64,000 bases of DNA from VAZQ01 sp963712565 (GTDB lineage Bacteria > Pseudomonadota > Alphaproteobacteria > Rhizobiales > Xanthobacteraceae): NCBI GenBank assembly GCA_963712565.1, contig CAVQIP010000044.1, positions 1 to 64,000 of the forward strand. The letters run 5' to 3'. Position numbers and translations under genes: made by a program. Below the pieces are notes generated by a model, which did no database searches, was not told where the DNA came from, and saw only the letters and a program-made list of their open reading frames with translations. The stretch's first letter is position 1. Each line of letters opens with the position of its first letter. This document shows, piece by piece, positions 17,064 through 25,281 of this stretch.

Positions 17064-18284
17064 ATGACTTATGTTCGCAACCACTACGTCCCGATCTGGT
17101 ATCAGCGGCGCTTCATGGCGGCCGGTCAGAGCAAATATTACCGGCTCGATCTCCATCCCGAAGTCGTCAAATCGGGCAATAAGCAGTACACGCGACGTGA
17201 TCTGCATCATTGGGGTCCGGCCAACATCTTCGCCGAAGGCGACCTTTACACGACGCGTTGGGGCAATATCAGCAATACGGAGATTGAGCAGTTCTTTTTC
17301 GGCAACCTCGATCAGGAAGGACAGTATGCGGTCGAGTACTTCGCCAAGTTTCAACATCCGAGTGCGGACGAGAAGGCGTTCAAACAGTTGCTACCCTACA
17401 TGAGCGTTCAAAAGCTGCGAACGCCCAAAGGTCTTGCGGCATTCGAGGCAGCGTCCCAAAGCACAGACCGAAACCAGACACTCATTCTTTTGCAGGAAAT
17501 GCAAAACATGTTCTGCGCGATATGGACTGAGTGTGTTTGGCAGATTGCCGACGCGAGCAACTCGCCCACAAAGTTCATCATCTCGGATCATCCTGTCACC
17601 GTGTACAACAGAGCATGCCCCCATCTCTCGAAATGGTGTCAAGGCTGCAATGATCCTGATATCAGATTTCATGCGACACACACATTTTTTCCACTGTCGC
17701 TCGATAAGATACTCATCCTCACGAATCTAAGTTGGATACGCAATCCGTATCAGAACGAGATGCGAGTTCGCCCGAACCCCAACCTGTTCCGAACTGCAAT
17801 GTTCAACTTCACGGCAATTCAGACGGGCAGACGCCTGAGCGAAGATGAAGTCCTTCAAATCAATCTCGTCACTAAACGACGTGCGTACCGATATGTTGCA
17901 GCGGCCGAAAAAGAATGGTTGTACCCTGAAAAACGCGTTTCAACGGATCATTGGAAGAAGTTGGGCGATGGATATCTGTTTATGCCCGAGCCGCGGCTCA
18001 TTCATATGGGCGGTGAGATTGTTATTGGATACGATGGCGGGGGAGGCGACGCGTTTAGCGAGTACGGACACAAACCATGGGAGAAGGGCTACGAGGACAA
18101 GGAACGATATCGGAAGGAGAGTAAAGCGCTCTACAGGTTCCAAGCTGAGTGGGCGCTCAAGCACGGCCCAAAATATATCGCCAACAGTGCGGACTTCGGC
18201 AAGTTTCGGCTTCGAGAGGACAGTGAGCAGATGATGCAGCGCCATCGAGAGGTGCTGAAGAAATGTCAAAAGAAGCGCGGTTAG
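17064..18284 (+). CDS. DUF4238 domain protein
   Basis: Just over 400 residues. The N-terminal signature RNHYVPIWYQRRF is that of DUF4238, and the conserved FIISDHPVTVYNR follows near residue 175. These proteins are widespread, sporadic and without known function. They often lie in accessory or defence-rich regions. The fold seems alpha/beta, with several conserved aromatic and His residues, and the C-terminal 60 residues are strongly charged. ATG 17064 is preferred over the TTG three codons earlier. The gene is bounded by IS701 and a convergent DUF5131 gene, and its base composition is close to 50% GC, unlike the core. Confidence 0.8.
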   Translation: MTYVRNHYVPIWYQRRFMAAGQSKYYRLDLHPEVVKSGNKQYTRRDLHHWGPANIFAEGDLYTTRWGNISNTEIEQFFFGNLDQEGQYAVEYFAKFQHPSADEKAFKQLLPYMSVQKLRTPKGLAAFEAASQSTDRNQTLILLQEMQNMFCAIWTECVWQIADASNSPTKFIISDHPVTVYNRACPHLSKWCQGCNDPDIRFHATHTFFPLSLDKILILTNLSWIRNPYQNEMRVRPNPNLFRTAMFNFTAIQTGRRLSEDEVLQINLVTKRRAYRYVAAAEKEWLYPEKRVSTDHWKKLGDGYLFMPEPRLIHMGGEIVIGYDGGGGDAFSEYGHKPWEKGYEDKERYRKESKALYRFQAEWALKHGPKYIANSADFGKFRLREDSEQMMQRHREVLKKCQKKRG

Positions 18285-18557
18285 AGTTCGAAATACTGGC
18301 TCAGGTTGGGCGGTAGCGAAAATTCCTTTTGGCCATCTGCCCCGTCGCGCCTTCTATGAGGCAGCGGGTCGCGCATCGGCGAAGGCCCCTGTCACCCAGC
18401 ACAGATGTGGCACAAAACTCAAACGCCTACATCAGGTCGAGCATCTCCGGCAGCACGATCATCATGGGAGGACGATATAGGCGCGCAGCCCACATCGACC
18501 TACAGGCCCACCCGACGGAGTGAGCGGAGGGTATGTTTCTGCGCGACCGGACTGTGG

Positions 18558-19385
18558 TCAGACCTTCGGAAACTCGTTGAATATTAGCAGGTCGGGCGGA
18601 CGCCAGAGGCGGGTCATCTGTTTGCAATAAAATGGCACGCCAGCAGGGACGCATTGATCACGCAGCGACCTTGCCCAGTTCGGGTCCATCTCGCGGTTGC
18701 CTGGGGCCTGTTCACCACCGCAGATCACCCACCGCCCAAGCGACAGGAAATCGGCCGGCAGCACCACAAGTGTCAGCATTGGTGCGATGCTGGTAAAGAT
18801 GAACCAGCCTTGTTCCGCCAGTGAGCGCACAACCTTCCAGCGCCGGTCCCAAGTTCGTTGATCACCAGCCGAGAAGCCCAGCCAAATCTTCTTTCGCCAC
18901 CACGCCGGTTTCTGGAGGAAGTACTTCACCATCACCGTGGGGTACTTGGTCAGGATCAGACCAATGTGGGGCGAGAGCACAACCATTTTCAAAATGCGGT
19001 CGATGGCCTCTATACGCATTGGATGGGGCTGATCAGGCTGCTCTGGGTCGGGCACGAACAGATCAGCCATAGAGTTGAGCCACAGCAGCGAGGGTCGGCC
19101 AGCGCCGAGCAGGGGTTCGGGCGACCCTTTCCACCTCAAGGGGAAAGTCCAGCGTGGGTGATCGGGCCGCAAGACGGTCAACCGGCCATTCCATGTCCAG
19201 CGCCCGTTGCGCCACACAGTCGTGTCCTTCCAGAGTTCAATGTCGGTGGCTGTCTGGAGGGTCCCAGCATCGAGCGCTGCGTAGCAATAGCGACAACTAC
19301 GATCCGCGATGACGCAGCCGCCACACACGTTCAGAGTTGCGCACCACCACCTCCCATGCGCCAGCGCATCGTCCCGCACCCCCAT
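18558..19385 (-). CDS. DUF5131 (phage Gp37/Gp68-type) protein
   Basis: 275 residues. The N-terminus carries the cysteine cluster CGGCVIADRSCRYCYA expected of this family, whose CxxxxxxCxxC layout resembles radical-SAM-like iron-sulfur sites. NSMADLFVPD follows, then LILTKYP, and WVICGGEQAPGNREMDPNW near the C-terminus, all typical of phage Gp37/Gp68 proteins. Function is unproven. The family occurs in phages and integrative elements. It starts 11 bases after the HTH gene on the same strand, so the two probably form an operon of phage or ICE origin. Confidence 0.8.
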   Translation of the reverse strand: MGVRDDALAHGRWWCATLNVCGGCVIADRSCRYCYAALDAGTLQTATDIELWKDTTVWRNGRWTWNGRLTVLRPDHPRWTFPLRWKGSPEPLLGAGRPSLLWLNSMADLFVPDPEQPDQPHPMRIEAIDRILKMVVLSPHIGLILTKYPTVMVKYFLQKPAWWRKKIWLGFSAGDQRTWDRRWKVVRSLAEQGWFIFTSIAPMLTLVVLPADFLSLGRWVICGGEQAPGNREMDPNWARSLRDQCVPAGVPFYCKQMTRLWRPPDLLIFNEFPKV

Positions 19386-19396
19386 AGCGGCTGGCT

Positions 19397-20185
19397 CTAG
19401 TCTGAGGTTGCGTCACCCGATGCAGCTTCATTGAATATCGGTGGCGCGCCTTTCAGCTTATCAGCGAGCGTGATCAATTCTTCCCCACCGGCACGCAGGG
19501 TGGCCTCCACCTGCTCCGGGCCGCCCAACTCGGCGGTGGTCAGGGCCGCACGTATGATGGCCGGGTCGAGATATTGCGGTGTAACGTGCCCACACTGAGA
19601 CCTGATGGCCATTCGCGCGAGCGTCCAAGGCCCAGTGATCCAGCGCCGCATCTCAATCACCAGCGACGGTTCCTGCGGCTGTGGTGCCTCTTCTTCTTGA
19701 GCCTGCTCTTGGTTCTGGTCCTGTGCTTGAGCCTCTTCCTGTTCAGGTTCCTCCTGACCCTGCCCAGCGCGATAGTCACGCATGTAAATTTCAGCCATAC
19801 GCTTGCGTTGCTCTGGAACCAGTTTGACGAGTTCCTTGGCAAGCTTTTCGCGTTGTGGATGGGACGCGATAATCTTGAGCACAGTGGCAGAAAGCGGCCC
19901 CGGAGCCGCTTTTCCCTTCCATTTACGATAGACGCTGCGCCACCGCTCTACGGTGGCGACGTTGACACGAATGTCTTTGGCGAAGCGCGCGAGGGTTTTG
20001 TCACCATATTTAGGCTGCAACCGATCAGCCAGTTCACCTAGCCGCATCTGATCTGACTTGATGTCCTTGACCAGCTGTTTGGCTAGGGCGACGGCTTCGT
20101 CATAGTTGATGATGAAATCGGGCTGTTGAGCACGCTTCCTCGTCTTCGTCTTCGTCTGTTCAGCTTGATGGACTTCAGTCATCAT
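19397..20185 (-). CDS. Helix-turn-helix hypothetical protein of the mobile island
   Basis: 262 residues from the ATG after CTGGAGACG (20185); longer starts are possible. The first 30 residues are basic. Residues 35-110 contain a likely DNA-binding region (LGELADRLQPKYGDKTLARFAKDIRVNVATVERW read in two parts), where an HTH is followed by a tryptophan-rich helix. A long Glu/Gln-rich low-complexity segment lies at about 150-190, followed by a helical C-terminal domain. No family name is recognised. It is the first gene of a two-gene unit with the DUF5131 gene. A regulatory or replication-related role in the integrated element is possible. Confidence 0.6.
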   Translation of the reverse strand: MMTEVHQAEQTKTKTRKRAQQPDFIINYDEAVALAKQLVKDIKSDQMRLGELADRLQPKYGDKTLARFAKDIRVNVATVERWRSVYRKWKGKAAPGPLSATVLKIIASHPQREKLAKELVKLVPEQRKRMAEIYMRDYRAGQGQEEPEQEEAQAQDQNQEQAQEEEAPQPQEPSLVIEMRRWITGPWTLARMAIRSQCGHVTPQYLDPAIIRAALTTAELGGPEQVEATLRAGGEELITLADKLKGAPPIFNEAASGDATSD

Positions 20186-20309
20186 CGTCTCCAGGCGTGG
20201 AGACGAACTAAGAATCAATTTCACGCGTAGGCAAATGGGGCGAAGCCTAGCGAGCTTCATTTCTAAAACACGAATCAAAAATATTTTTGGGACAGCCGCG
20301 ACCGCCTTA

Positions 20310-20346
20310 TTCACCTTATTTAGGCAGTCAACTCAAATAAGGTGAA
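20310..20346. repeat. Perfect 12-base inverted repeat beside the tRNA-Arg fragment
   Basis: TTCACCTTATTT (20310-20321) and its complement (20335-20346) enclose 13 bases, just past the 3' end of the tRNA-Arg remnant. It may be an integrase arm site or a transcription terminator of the lost tRNA gene. No T-run follows on the relevant strand. Confidence 0.6.
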
Positions 20347-20364
20347 GTGCGAGAAGTCCAGATT

Positions 20365-20668
20365 TTATTGGCGCGCCCGGACGGATTCGAACCGCCGACC
20401 CCCAGATTCGTAGTCTGGTGTCCCCACGAGCCCCACCTTCTGCCCTTGGTCCAGCGCCCCGTAGAAGCGCGTGAGCGCGGGGCGGATCGCGGCGGTCACC
20501 GCCCGAACGGCGGCGAGGCGGACGCGCAGCGCCGCCATGCGCCGACGGCGTGAGCGCGGTCTCGGCGGGGCAGCCGCCAGCGAGCGTGTCGGCGGCCTTG
20601 AGCGATGAGGTGATGAGCTCGTAGAAGGCGGCGCGCTGGCGGCTCGGAGAGGCGCACGTTGCGCTCAC
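20365..20668 (-). pseudogene. Broken LTXXQ/Spy-like gene fused to the tRNA-Arg 3' half
   Basis: The frame RQRAAFYELITSSLKAADTL...CPAETALTP, then after one indel near 20527 MAALRVRLAAVRAV...IRPALTRFYGALDQGQK, is the C-terminal region of the LTXXQ (Spy/CpxP-like) periplasmic proteins common in Bradyrhizobium. Past that point the frame runs into the tRNA-Arg fragment and stops at once. The N-terminal half is missing, with a REP unit in its place. The fragment marks where island and chromosome were joined. Confidence 0.65.
20369..20421 (-). pseudogene. 3' part of tRNA-Arg(ACG): displaced attachment site
   Basis: On the minus strand the sequence gives a complete anticodon arm (CCAGA-CTACGAA-TCTGG, anticodon ACG), variable loop, T arm with GGTTCGAAT, the 3' acceptor strand and CCA. 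The D arm and the 5' acceptor strand are absent, replaced by protein-coding sequence. This is the usual scar of an integrase acting on a tRNA gene. No intact tRNA-Arg is in the window. Confidence 0.85.
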
Positions 20669-20679
20669 GCGTCACCGCT

Positions 20680-20760
20680 GGCTTGACCCGGGCGTCGACC
20701 ATTCTTCGGAAGTGCTTTTTCCGAAGAAGATGGATTGCCGGGTCAAGCCCGGACGGCGCG
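20680..20760. repeat. REP-type palindrome pair with a nested hairpin
   Basis: GCTTGACCCGGGCGTCGACC and the inverted GCCGGGTCAAGCCCGG flank a separate hairpin, TTCTTCGGAA-GTGCTTT-TTCCGAAGAA. The layout, a hairpin in the middle of a REP pair, resembles the nested elements at 22.6, 41.0, 43.2, 44.6 and 48.9 kb. Confidence 0.6.
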
Positions 20761-20812
20761 AAGCTGGATCGAGACGAATAATGGTGAGGCTCCACCCACC
20801 ACCGTGCCGCCC

Positions 20813-21220
20813 TCACCCCTCCCCCCGCCTCGCACGCTTGGCGGCCTCGTACGCGGCCTGCGGGGAGAGGCCGAAATGCTCGCCGATCTGCCGCCACATG
20901 GCGCCGGCGCGGAACGCGCGCGCCATCGCCTTGCCGCGCGGCATGCCGGCGGCGAGCCCCTTGGCCATGTCGCGGATCGCCTTGCGCTCCTTCTCGCGCC
21001 GCACCACCGCGCGCGCCTTCGCCTCCTCGGCGCGCCGCGCATTGGCGCGCGTCCAGCTCTCGATGTCGGACTGGTAGACGATGCCGCGCAGCCGGCGCGC
21101 GCGCCCGATCACGGCGTTGCGCGAGGTGCCGAGCGTCTTGGCGATCTGCGCGGCGCTGCGCCCGGCCGCCTGCAGCGCCTGCAGCCGCTTGTCGCGCGCC
21201 GGCGTCCAGGGCGATTTCAT
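20813..21220 (-). CDS. GcrA-like/Myb-type HTH protein
   Basis: 135 residues from an ATG six bases after GGAGGGAG. The N-terminus MKSPWTPARDKRLQALQAAG with SAAQIAKTLGTSRNAVIGR matches the small HTH of GcrA-type regulators and related SANT/Myb-like proteins, which bind promoters and recruit RNA polymerase. A second helix-turn-helix-like segment near the C-terminus reads MWRQIGEHFGLSPQAAYEAA. The C-terminal sigma-binding domain of true GcrA is not evident, and the sequence differs from canonical GcrA at the start, so it is called GcrA-like only. It stands alone between the island scar and REP repeats. Confidence 0.6.
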   Translation of the reverse strand: MKSPWTPARDKRLQALQAAGRSAAQIAKTLGTSRNAVIGRARRLRGIVYQSDIESWTRANARRAEEAKARAVVRREKERKAIRDMAKGLAAGMPRGKAMARAFRAGAMWRQIGEHFGLSPQAAYEAAKRARRGEG

Positions 21221-21469
21221 GCTCCCTCCTCGGCTCGGGGACCGACATCGCGAGGCGCGACCGAAGCGCGCCGCGAAGGGCGACGGTCCGGGGCCGTGCC
21301 TCCTTCGAGGCCCGGCCCTGCGGGCGGGCACCTCAGGATGACGGCGAGAGTGTGTCATTCCCGGCCGGGCGCATCCTGCGCCTGTCTTTTGAGTTGTGTA
21401 ACACGAATCAACGGGGAAAGCGAGATTCTCCACAGCTGGGCGGCGGCCGCACGGGGCGCCAGGCGGGGC

Positions 21470-21545
21470 CCCCACCCCCTCCCGGCAAGGGCACCCCTCA
21501 CCCCGACCCTCTCCCCGCAAGCGGGGAGAGGGAGTACACCGAGCG
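21470..21545. repeat. REP-type palindromes (CTCTCCCCGCAAGCGGGGAGAG family)
   Basis: A third GC-rich family: CTCTCCCCGC-AA-GCGGGGAGAG preceded by CCCTCACCCCGACC. Other copies or variants are near 6.85, 37.9 and 39.5 kb, and a version with a nested insert is at 22.6 kb. Confidence 0.8.
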
Positions 21546-21732
21546 TGGCGAGGGAGCGGCGGGGCTTCAAAAGGATTTGAAAACCGGCGCCGGCAGGGTC
21601 GGGCGGCATAAGTCCTGCCGGAACAAGCCTTTGCGGGCGGATCCCGGGCGGCGCGCGGCCGGCGGCGCAGGCGTTGCCTCCGCGGCGGGGGATGCCTACG
21701 TTTACGCGGCATTTGATGTGGGATTCTCGACC

Positions 21733-22518
21733 ATGCCGTTGCTGCCGCGCTGGCGTTCACTGACCAAACACCGGGCGCAAGAGGAGGCGCTCGAGCAGGA
21801 AATCTCCGCCCTGCAGGCGGCGCTCGACCAGTGCAAGGGCATGGCCGAGCACTGGTGGGACTGGCGCACCGGCCTGATCTGCGGCCTCGCGCTGGCGGCG
21901 GGCTTCGCGCTCGGCGTCTACAGCGGGCCGCTCGCCGACAGCAGCGTGGAGCTCGCGCGCGCCGTCGGCATCGCCGGCGCGGCGCCCGACGCCGACGCCG
22001 CCAACGAGGCGCTGCAGAAGGGCGACTACGCCACCGCGCTCAAGATCGCGCGCCCGCTCGCCGACGACGGCGATGCCCGCGCGCAGTCGATCGTGGCGCT
22101 GCTCTACTACCGCGGCCGCGGCGTGGCGCAGAACGACCAGGAGGCGGCGACCTGGTTCCGCCGCGCCGCCGACCAGGACAACGCGCTCGCGCGCTTCTAT
22201 CTCGGCGGCATGTACGCCGAGGGCCGCGGCGTGCCGCAGGACTACGCCGAGGCGGCGAAGTGGACCGCGCTCGCGGCCGAGCAGGGCGATGCGCAGGCGC
22301 AGTACAATCTCGGCCTCGCCTATGCCCGCGGCGAGGGCGTCAAGCAGGACATCGTCACCGCCTATATGTGGTTCAACCTCGCGGCCGCGAGCTTTCCCGC
22401 CTCCGACGCGCGCAACCGCACGGTCGCGGTCAAGAACCGCGACACCGTGGCGGGCGAGATGACGGCCGACCAGATCACCGAGGCGCAGAAGCGCGCGCGC
22501 GACTGGAAGCCGAAGTGA
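21733..22518 (+). CDS. Sel1-repeat membrane-anchored protein
   Basis: 261 residues. A short coiled-coil-like segment (EEALEQEISALQAALDQC) precedes one membrane helix (GLICGLALAAGFALGVY, about 49-65). At least three Sel1 repeats follow (for example ALLYYRGRGVAQNDQEAATW and YLGGMYAEGRGVPQDYAEAA), each about 36 residues, forming a TPR-like solenoid. The C-terminal WFNLAAASFPASDARNR is the usual cap of such proteins. Sel1 proteins serve as scaffolds for signalling or envelope complexes, and the partner is unknown. The start was chosen at ATG 21733 because the upstream frame is REP-derived. Monocistronic. Confidence 0.82.
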   Translation: MPLLPRWRSLTKHRAQEEALEQEISALQAALDQCKGMAEHWWDWRTGLICGLALAAGFALGVYSGPLADSSVELARAVGIAGAAPDADAANEALQKGDYATALKIARPLADDGDARAQSIVALLYYRGRGVAQNDQEAATWFRRAADQDNALARFYLGGMYAEGRGVPQDYAEAAKWTALAAEQGDAQAQYNLGLAYARGEGVKQDIVTAYMWFNLAAASFPASDARNRTVAVKNRDTVAGEMTADQITEAQKRARDWKPK

Positions 22519-22584
22519 CGGGGCGGGCGCTCGACGCGCGGGTCGCGTAGAAGCATTCACGACACGATCGAGGGGCCGGTAACC

Positions 22585-22900
22585 CCCTCACCCCGACCCT
22601 CTCTCCCAGCCGAAGTCGGGTTTACCCGACTTCGGCCACTCTAAAATGCCGAACTCGGGCAAGCCCGAGTTCGGATGGGGAGAGGGAGCGCACCGCGACC
22701 GCGGCGCGCGCGAGTCCGAGGTGACGCGGCGGTGCATCACCGAGCTTGAGGCAAAGTCGCGTCGCGTGCTCGGTGCGCTCCCCTCCCCCTTGCGGGGAGG
22801 GGTTGGGGGTGGGGGTCGTGCGATTGATGCACCGACATTGCCACACGCGCTACCCCCCTCCCCACCCCTCCCCCGCAAGGGGGGAGGGAGCAGACCGAGT
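22585..22900. repeat. REP cluster, first unit carrying a nested twin hairpin
   Basis: The palindrome CTCTCCC...GGGGAGAG at 22601-22686 is split by two perfect or near-perfect hairpins: GCCGAAGTCGGGT-TT-ACCCGACTTCGGC (22609-22636) and GCCGAACTCGGGC-AA-GCCCGAGTTCGG (22648-22674), separated by 11 AT-rich bases. A second, uninterrupted inverted REP pair follows at 22780-22895. Confidence 0.85.
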
Positions 22901-22923
22901 TTGCGGTGCGCATTGGCCCCCAC

Positions 22924-24417
22924 TCACGGCACCTCGAGCACGTAGCGCAGCTCGATCGGCGCGTTGATCAGCCGCTCGGCGGCGATCTTGGCGACGTCAA
23001 ATTCGAGCGTGCGGCTGCCGTCGCGCCGCTCCTGGGGAAGCTCGCCGCCCACCGGCGTCTCGTTTTCGGCGACGCCGGTCGGCTCGAACAGGACGAGGTC
23101 GCCGAGCACCACCGTGCCGCGCAGGTCGCCGATATCGGGCGCGCCCGGCCAGCGCGGCGCCGCCGGCGCCTTGTAGCCGACGAGCGCGTGGGAGAGATCC
23201 GGCCGCGCCAGGATCGCGATGACCGGCTTGAGCCCCGCGGCCTTGAGCAGCGCGGCGAACAGGCAGGCGAGATCGAGGCAGGTGGCGGCGTTGTCGTTCC
23301 AAATGTCGTCGGCGGTGCGGATCGCCTGCCGGCCCGCCACCATGGTCGGCGGCTCGTGCTCGTAGGCGAAATGCTGGGTGCGGATGGAGCGGTAGAGCAG
23401 CGTGCAGATCTCCAGCGCATCGACGTTGACGAAGCTGCCGCCGGCGAGCTTGCGCACGGCGTTGACGACGTCGCGGATGCGCGCCGCCGCCGGCTCGACG
23501 TGCCGGATCAGCGCCGCCCCGTCGGTCGGATCCCAGAGCTGCTCGGGCCGCGGGGTGCGCTGGGTGATGCCGATGTTGCGCACGTCGTCGGTGCTCACCG
23601 CGCGCACGAACCGCATGCGGTAGCTGTCGACCTGGTCGCGCAGCGCCTTGAGCACGTCGTCGGCGCTGGCCCAGCGGATGCGTCCGGACTCGGCCGCGGC
23701 CTCGACCTTGGTCGTCGCCGGATCGTATTGCAGCCGGATCGAGGGAACGGAGTGCGCGTAGGCCATCGCCAGCAGCACGTCGGCGTAGGAGATCTGCTGG
23801 TCGAGCAGGAACACGCACATCTCGGAGCTGAGAATGGCTTCCAGCACCGCGATGTCGTCGAGCGCATCCGCCTGCGGCGCGATGCGTTGCGGGGCGTAGG
23901 ACTTGCTCTGCAGCAGGTCCATCACCTGCTCGGTGGGCCGCACCAGCGCGGGGGCCCCCGCCGTCACCACGGTGACGGCGCGGTCGCGGTAGCGCCGGCG
24001 GCTGCGGCGGGCGTCCTGCAGCGCCTTGCGGAAGTCGCCGACGGCGTCGACGTGGCGGAAGCGGTCGGAGTCCGGCGCCGAGCGCACGAACGGGATGGCG
24101 TCGGGCGGGAAGTGCGCGCGGTGCCGGTTGAGCACCTCGTCGTCGACGAACACCAGTCGCGGCAGGCGCGAGCGCCGCGCCAGGCTGAGCTCGTAGCCGA
24201 TATAGGGGGAGTACGCGATCGACCCGTCGTCCGTCGCCCGCCGCGGGACGATGGAGAGAAACCCGGACAGGTCGTGCAGGTAGCGCTCGAGCTTGGCGAC
24301 GCACCAGGTGGGCGACTTCTGGTCGGCGAACAGCTGGAACTCCTGCTCCACCAGCACGCCGAAGAAATAGGTGTTGATCTCGACGTCGCGGTAGCTGTGG
24401 CTGAAATAGATCTGCAT
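22924..24417 (-). CDS. TIR-like / Rossmann-like / transglutaminase-like three-domain protein
   Basis: 497 residues. Residues 1-130 look like a TIR-type domain: MQIYFSHSYRDVEIN at the start, ADQKSPTWCVAKLERY, and YIGYELSLARRSRLPRLVFV with a candidate catalytic Glu. Residues about 145-270 form a second Rossmann-like unit (LEAILSSEMCVFLLDQQISY, then MAYAHSVPSIRLQYDP), perhaps a sensor. Residues 330-490 match the transglutaminase-like fold: Cys380 in NDNAATCLDLACLF, His410 in LSHALVGY and an acidic residue in LFEPTG (Glu445) at the third catalytic position. Such a set suggests an infection- or stress-activated protease or amidase coupled to NAD or nucleotide sensing. I know of no named system with this architecture. 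It starts 44 bases after the upstream gene stops, on the same strand. Confidence 0.7.
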   Translation of the reverse strand: MQIYFSHSYRDVEINTYFFGVLVEQEFQLFADQKSPTWCVAKLERYLHDLSGFLSIVPRRATDDGSIAYSPYIGYELSLARRSRLPRLVFVDDEVLNRHRAHFPPDAIPFVRSAPDSDRFRHVDAVGDFRKALQDARRSRRRYRDRAVTVVTAGAPALVRPTEQVMDLLQSKSYAPQRIAPQADALDDIAVLEAILSSEMCVFLLDQQISYADVLLAMAYAHSVPSIRLQYDPATTKVEAAAESGRIRWASADDVLKALRDQVDSYRMRFVRAVSTDDVRNIGITQRTPRPEQLWDPTDGAALIRHVEPAAARIRDVVNAVRKLAGGSFVNVDALEICTLLYRSIRTQHFAYEHEPPTMVAGRQAIRTADDIWNDNAATCLDLACLFAALLKAAGLKPVIAILARPDLSHALVGYKAPAAPRWPGAPDIGDLRGTVVLGDLVLFEPTGVAENETPVGGELPQERRDGSRTLEFDVAKIAAERLINAPIELRYVLEVP

Positions 24418-24461
24418 CGCCGATCACATGTTACTGCCGCGGCGACGCCTGGGAGAGCGCC

Positions 24462-25196
24462 TCACGATTGCAGCAGCTCGCCGATGCCCGGCCGGACGAA
24501 GGCGGAATCCGCGCCGCTGCCGGCCCCGCGCACGGCCTCGACCGAGGGCCGGGACAACCAGTCGGTCTTCACGCGCAGACAGGAATAGAGCGGCCGCAGG
24601 TCGCGGCCGGCGACCACCTGCGCCATCTTCCCGCGGCTCGCGGAGGTGATCAGCTCGACCCGCGGATCGGCGAGCGGGATGCCGATCAGGGCGCCTTTCA
24701 CGTTGAAGGTCACGCCCGCGGACTGCTCCTCCGCTACGATGACGGTGGCGCAATCGGCCTGATGGATCGACTCGACCAGGTACCAGCTCTTGTCCCAATC
24801 GCCCTTGTTCCAGACCTTGAGGATGGCGCGCGCGAGCGCCGCCGGGTTCTCCAGCCGGCGGTTGCGGACGTTGGAGGCGTGGAACAGGAACGAGCCTTCG
24901 GAGCTGAACTCCACCTTGATCGCGGCCGAAATGCCGACCGGCTCGGGCGCGGCGGCGGAGCTGTCGACGGAGAACGCAGTCCCGCTCTTCGAGGTGTATT
25001 GCAGGTTCTGCGAGGCGCCGAGCGCGCTCGCCTGCTGCTCGATGCCCAGCTCGCGCAGCGACGAGCGCTTGCGAAACTTCCCGTCCTGCAGGGTGCCGAT
25101 GTCGCCGAGCTCCATGAGGTCGCCGGGCAGCCAGGTGGCGAAGAAGCCGACATTGTCGTGCATCTCGCGCTGATAGCGCTGAACGGGACTGGCCAT
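24462..25196 (-). CDS. Unrecognised protein paired with the TIR/transglutaminase gene
   Basis: 244 residues, starting MASPVQRYQREMHDNVGFFATW. The N-terminal PGDLMELGDIGTLQDGKFRK is followed by a beta-rich middle (TFNVKGALIGIPLADPRVEL) and a disordered Gly/Ser-rich tail after residue 220. There is no signal peptide, no clear membrane helix and no catalytic motif. It is translated just ahead of the TIR/transglutaminase gene in the same direction, with 44 bases between them, so the products are likely to act together. This one could be the substrate, activator or effector of the cysteine hydrolase. The start is supported by GCAGGGAGAGCC upstream. Base composition is like that of the core, so there is no sign of recent transfer. 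Confidence 0.65.
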   Translation of the reverse strand: MASPVQRYQREMHDNVGFFATWLPGDLMELGDIGTLQDGKFRKRSSLRELGIEQQASALGASQNLQYTSKSGTAFSVDSSAAAPEPVGISAAIKVEFSSEGSFLFHASNVRNRRLENPAALARAILKVWNKGDWDKSWYLVESIHQADCATVIVAEEQSAGVTFNVKGALIGIPLADPRVELITSASRGKMAQVVAGRDLRPLYSCLRVKTDWLSRPSVEAVRGAGSGADSAFVRPGIGELLQS

Positions 25197-25281
25197 CCGG
25201 CTCTCCCTGCAGGCGAGTTGCGTCCGGGGGCTATCTTATACCAACGGGGGCCAGGGTTGCCTCACCTGCGACCGGCCCACG

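Noticed and set aside
15471..17357. A single 628-residue minus-strand protein covering the IS701 transposase and more
   Set aside because: Residues before MVSRTSDWRDEL are the antisense of the DUF4238 gene and of the sequence outside the inverted repeat; the true transposase starts at 16808.
20369..20421. A functional tRNA-Arg gene
   Set aside because: The D arm and the 5' acceptor strand are missing; upstream sequence is LTXXQ coding sequence.
22585..22900. REP clusters considered as CRISPR arrays
   Set aside because: Units are inverted pairs with variable spacing, and the spacers themselves recur elsewhere (for example at 41.95 kb). There is no regular direct-repeat/spacer pattern and no cas gene.
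24462..25196. Assignment of the 244-residue protein as a bacterial gasdermin
   Set aside because: Size, a neighbouring hydrolase and a beta-rich middle are suggestive, but the N-terminal cysteine and recognisable gasdermin sequence are not seen, so the claim cannot be supported.
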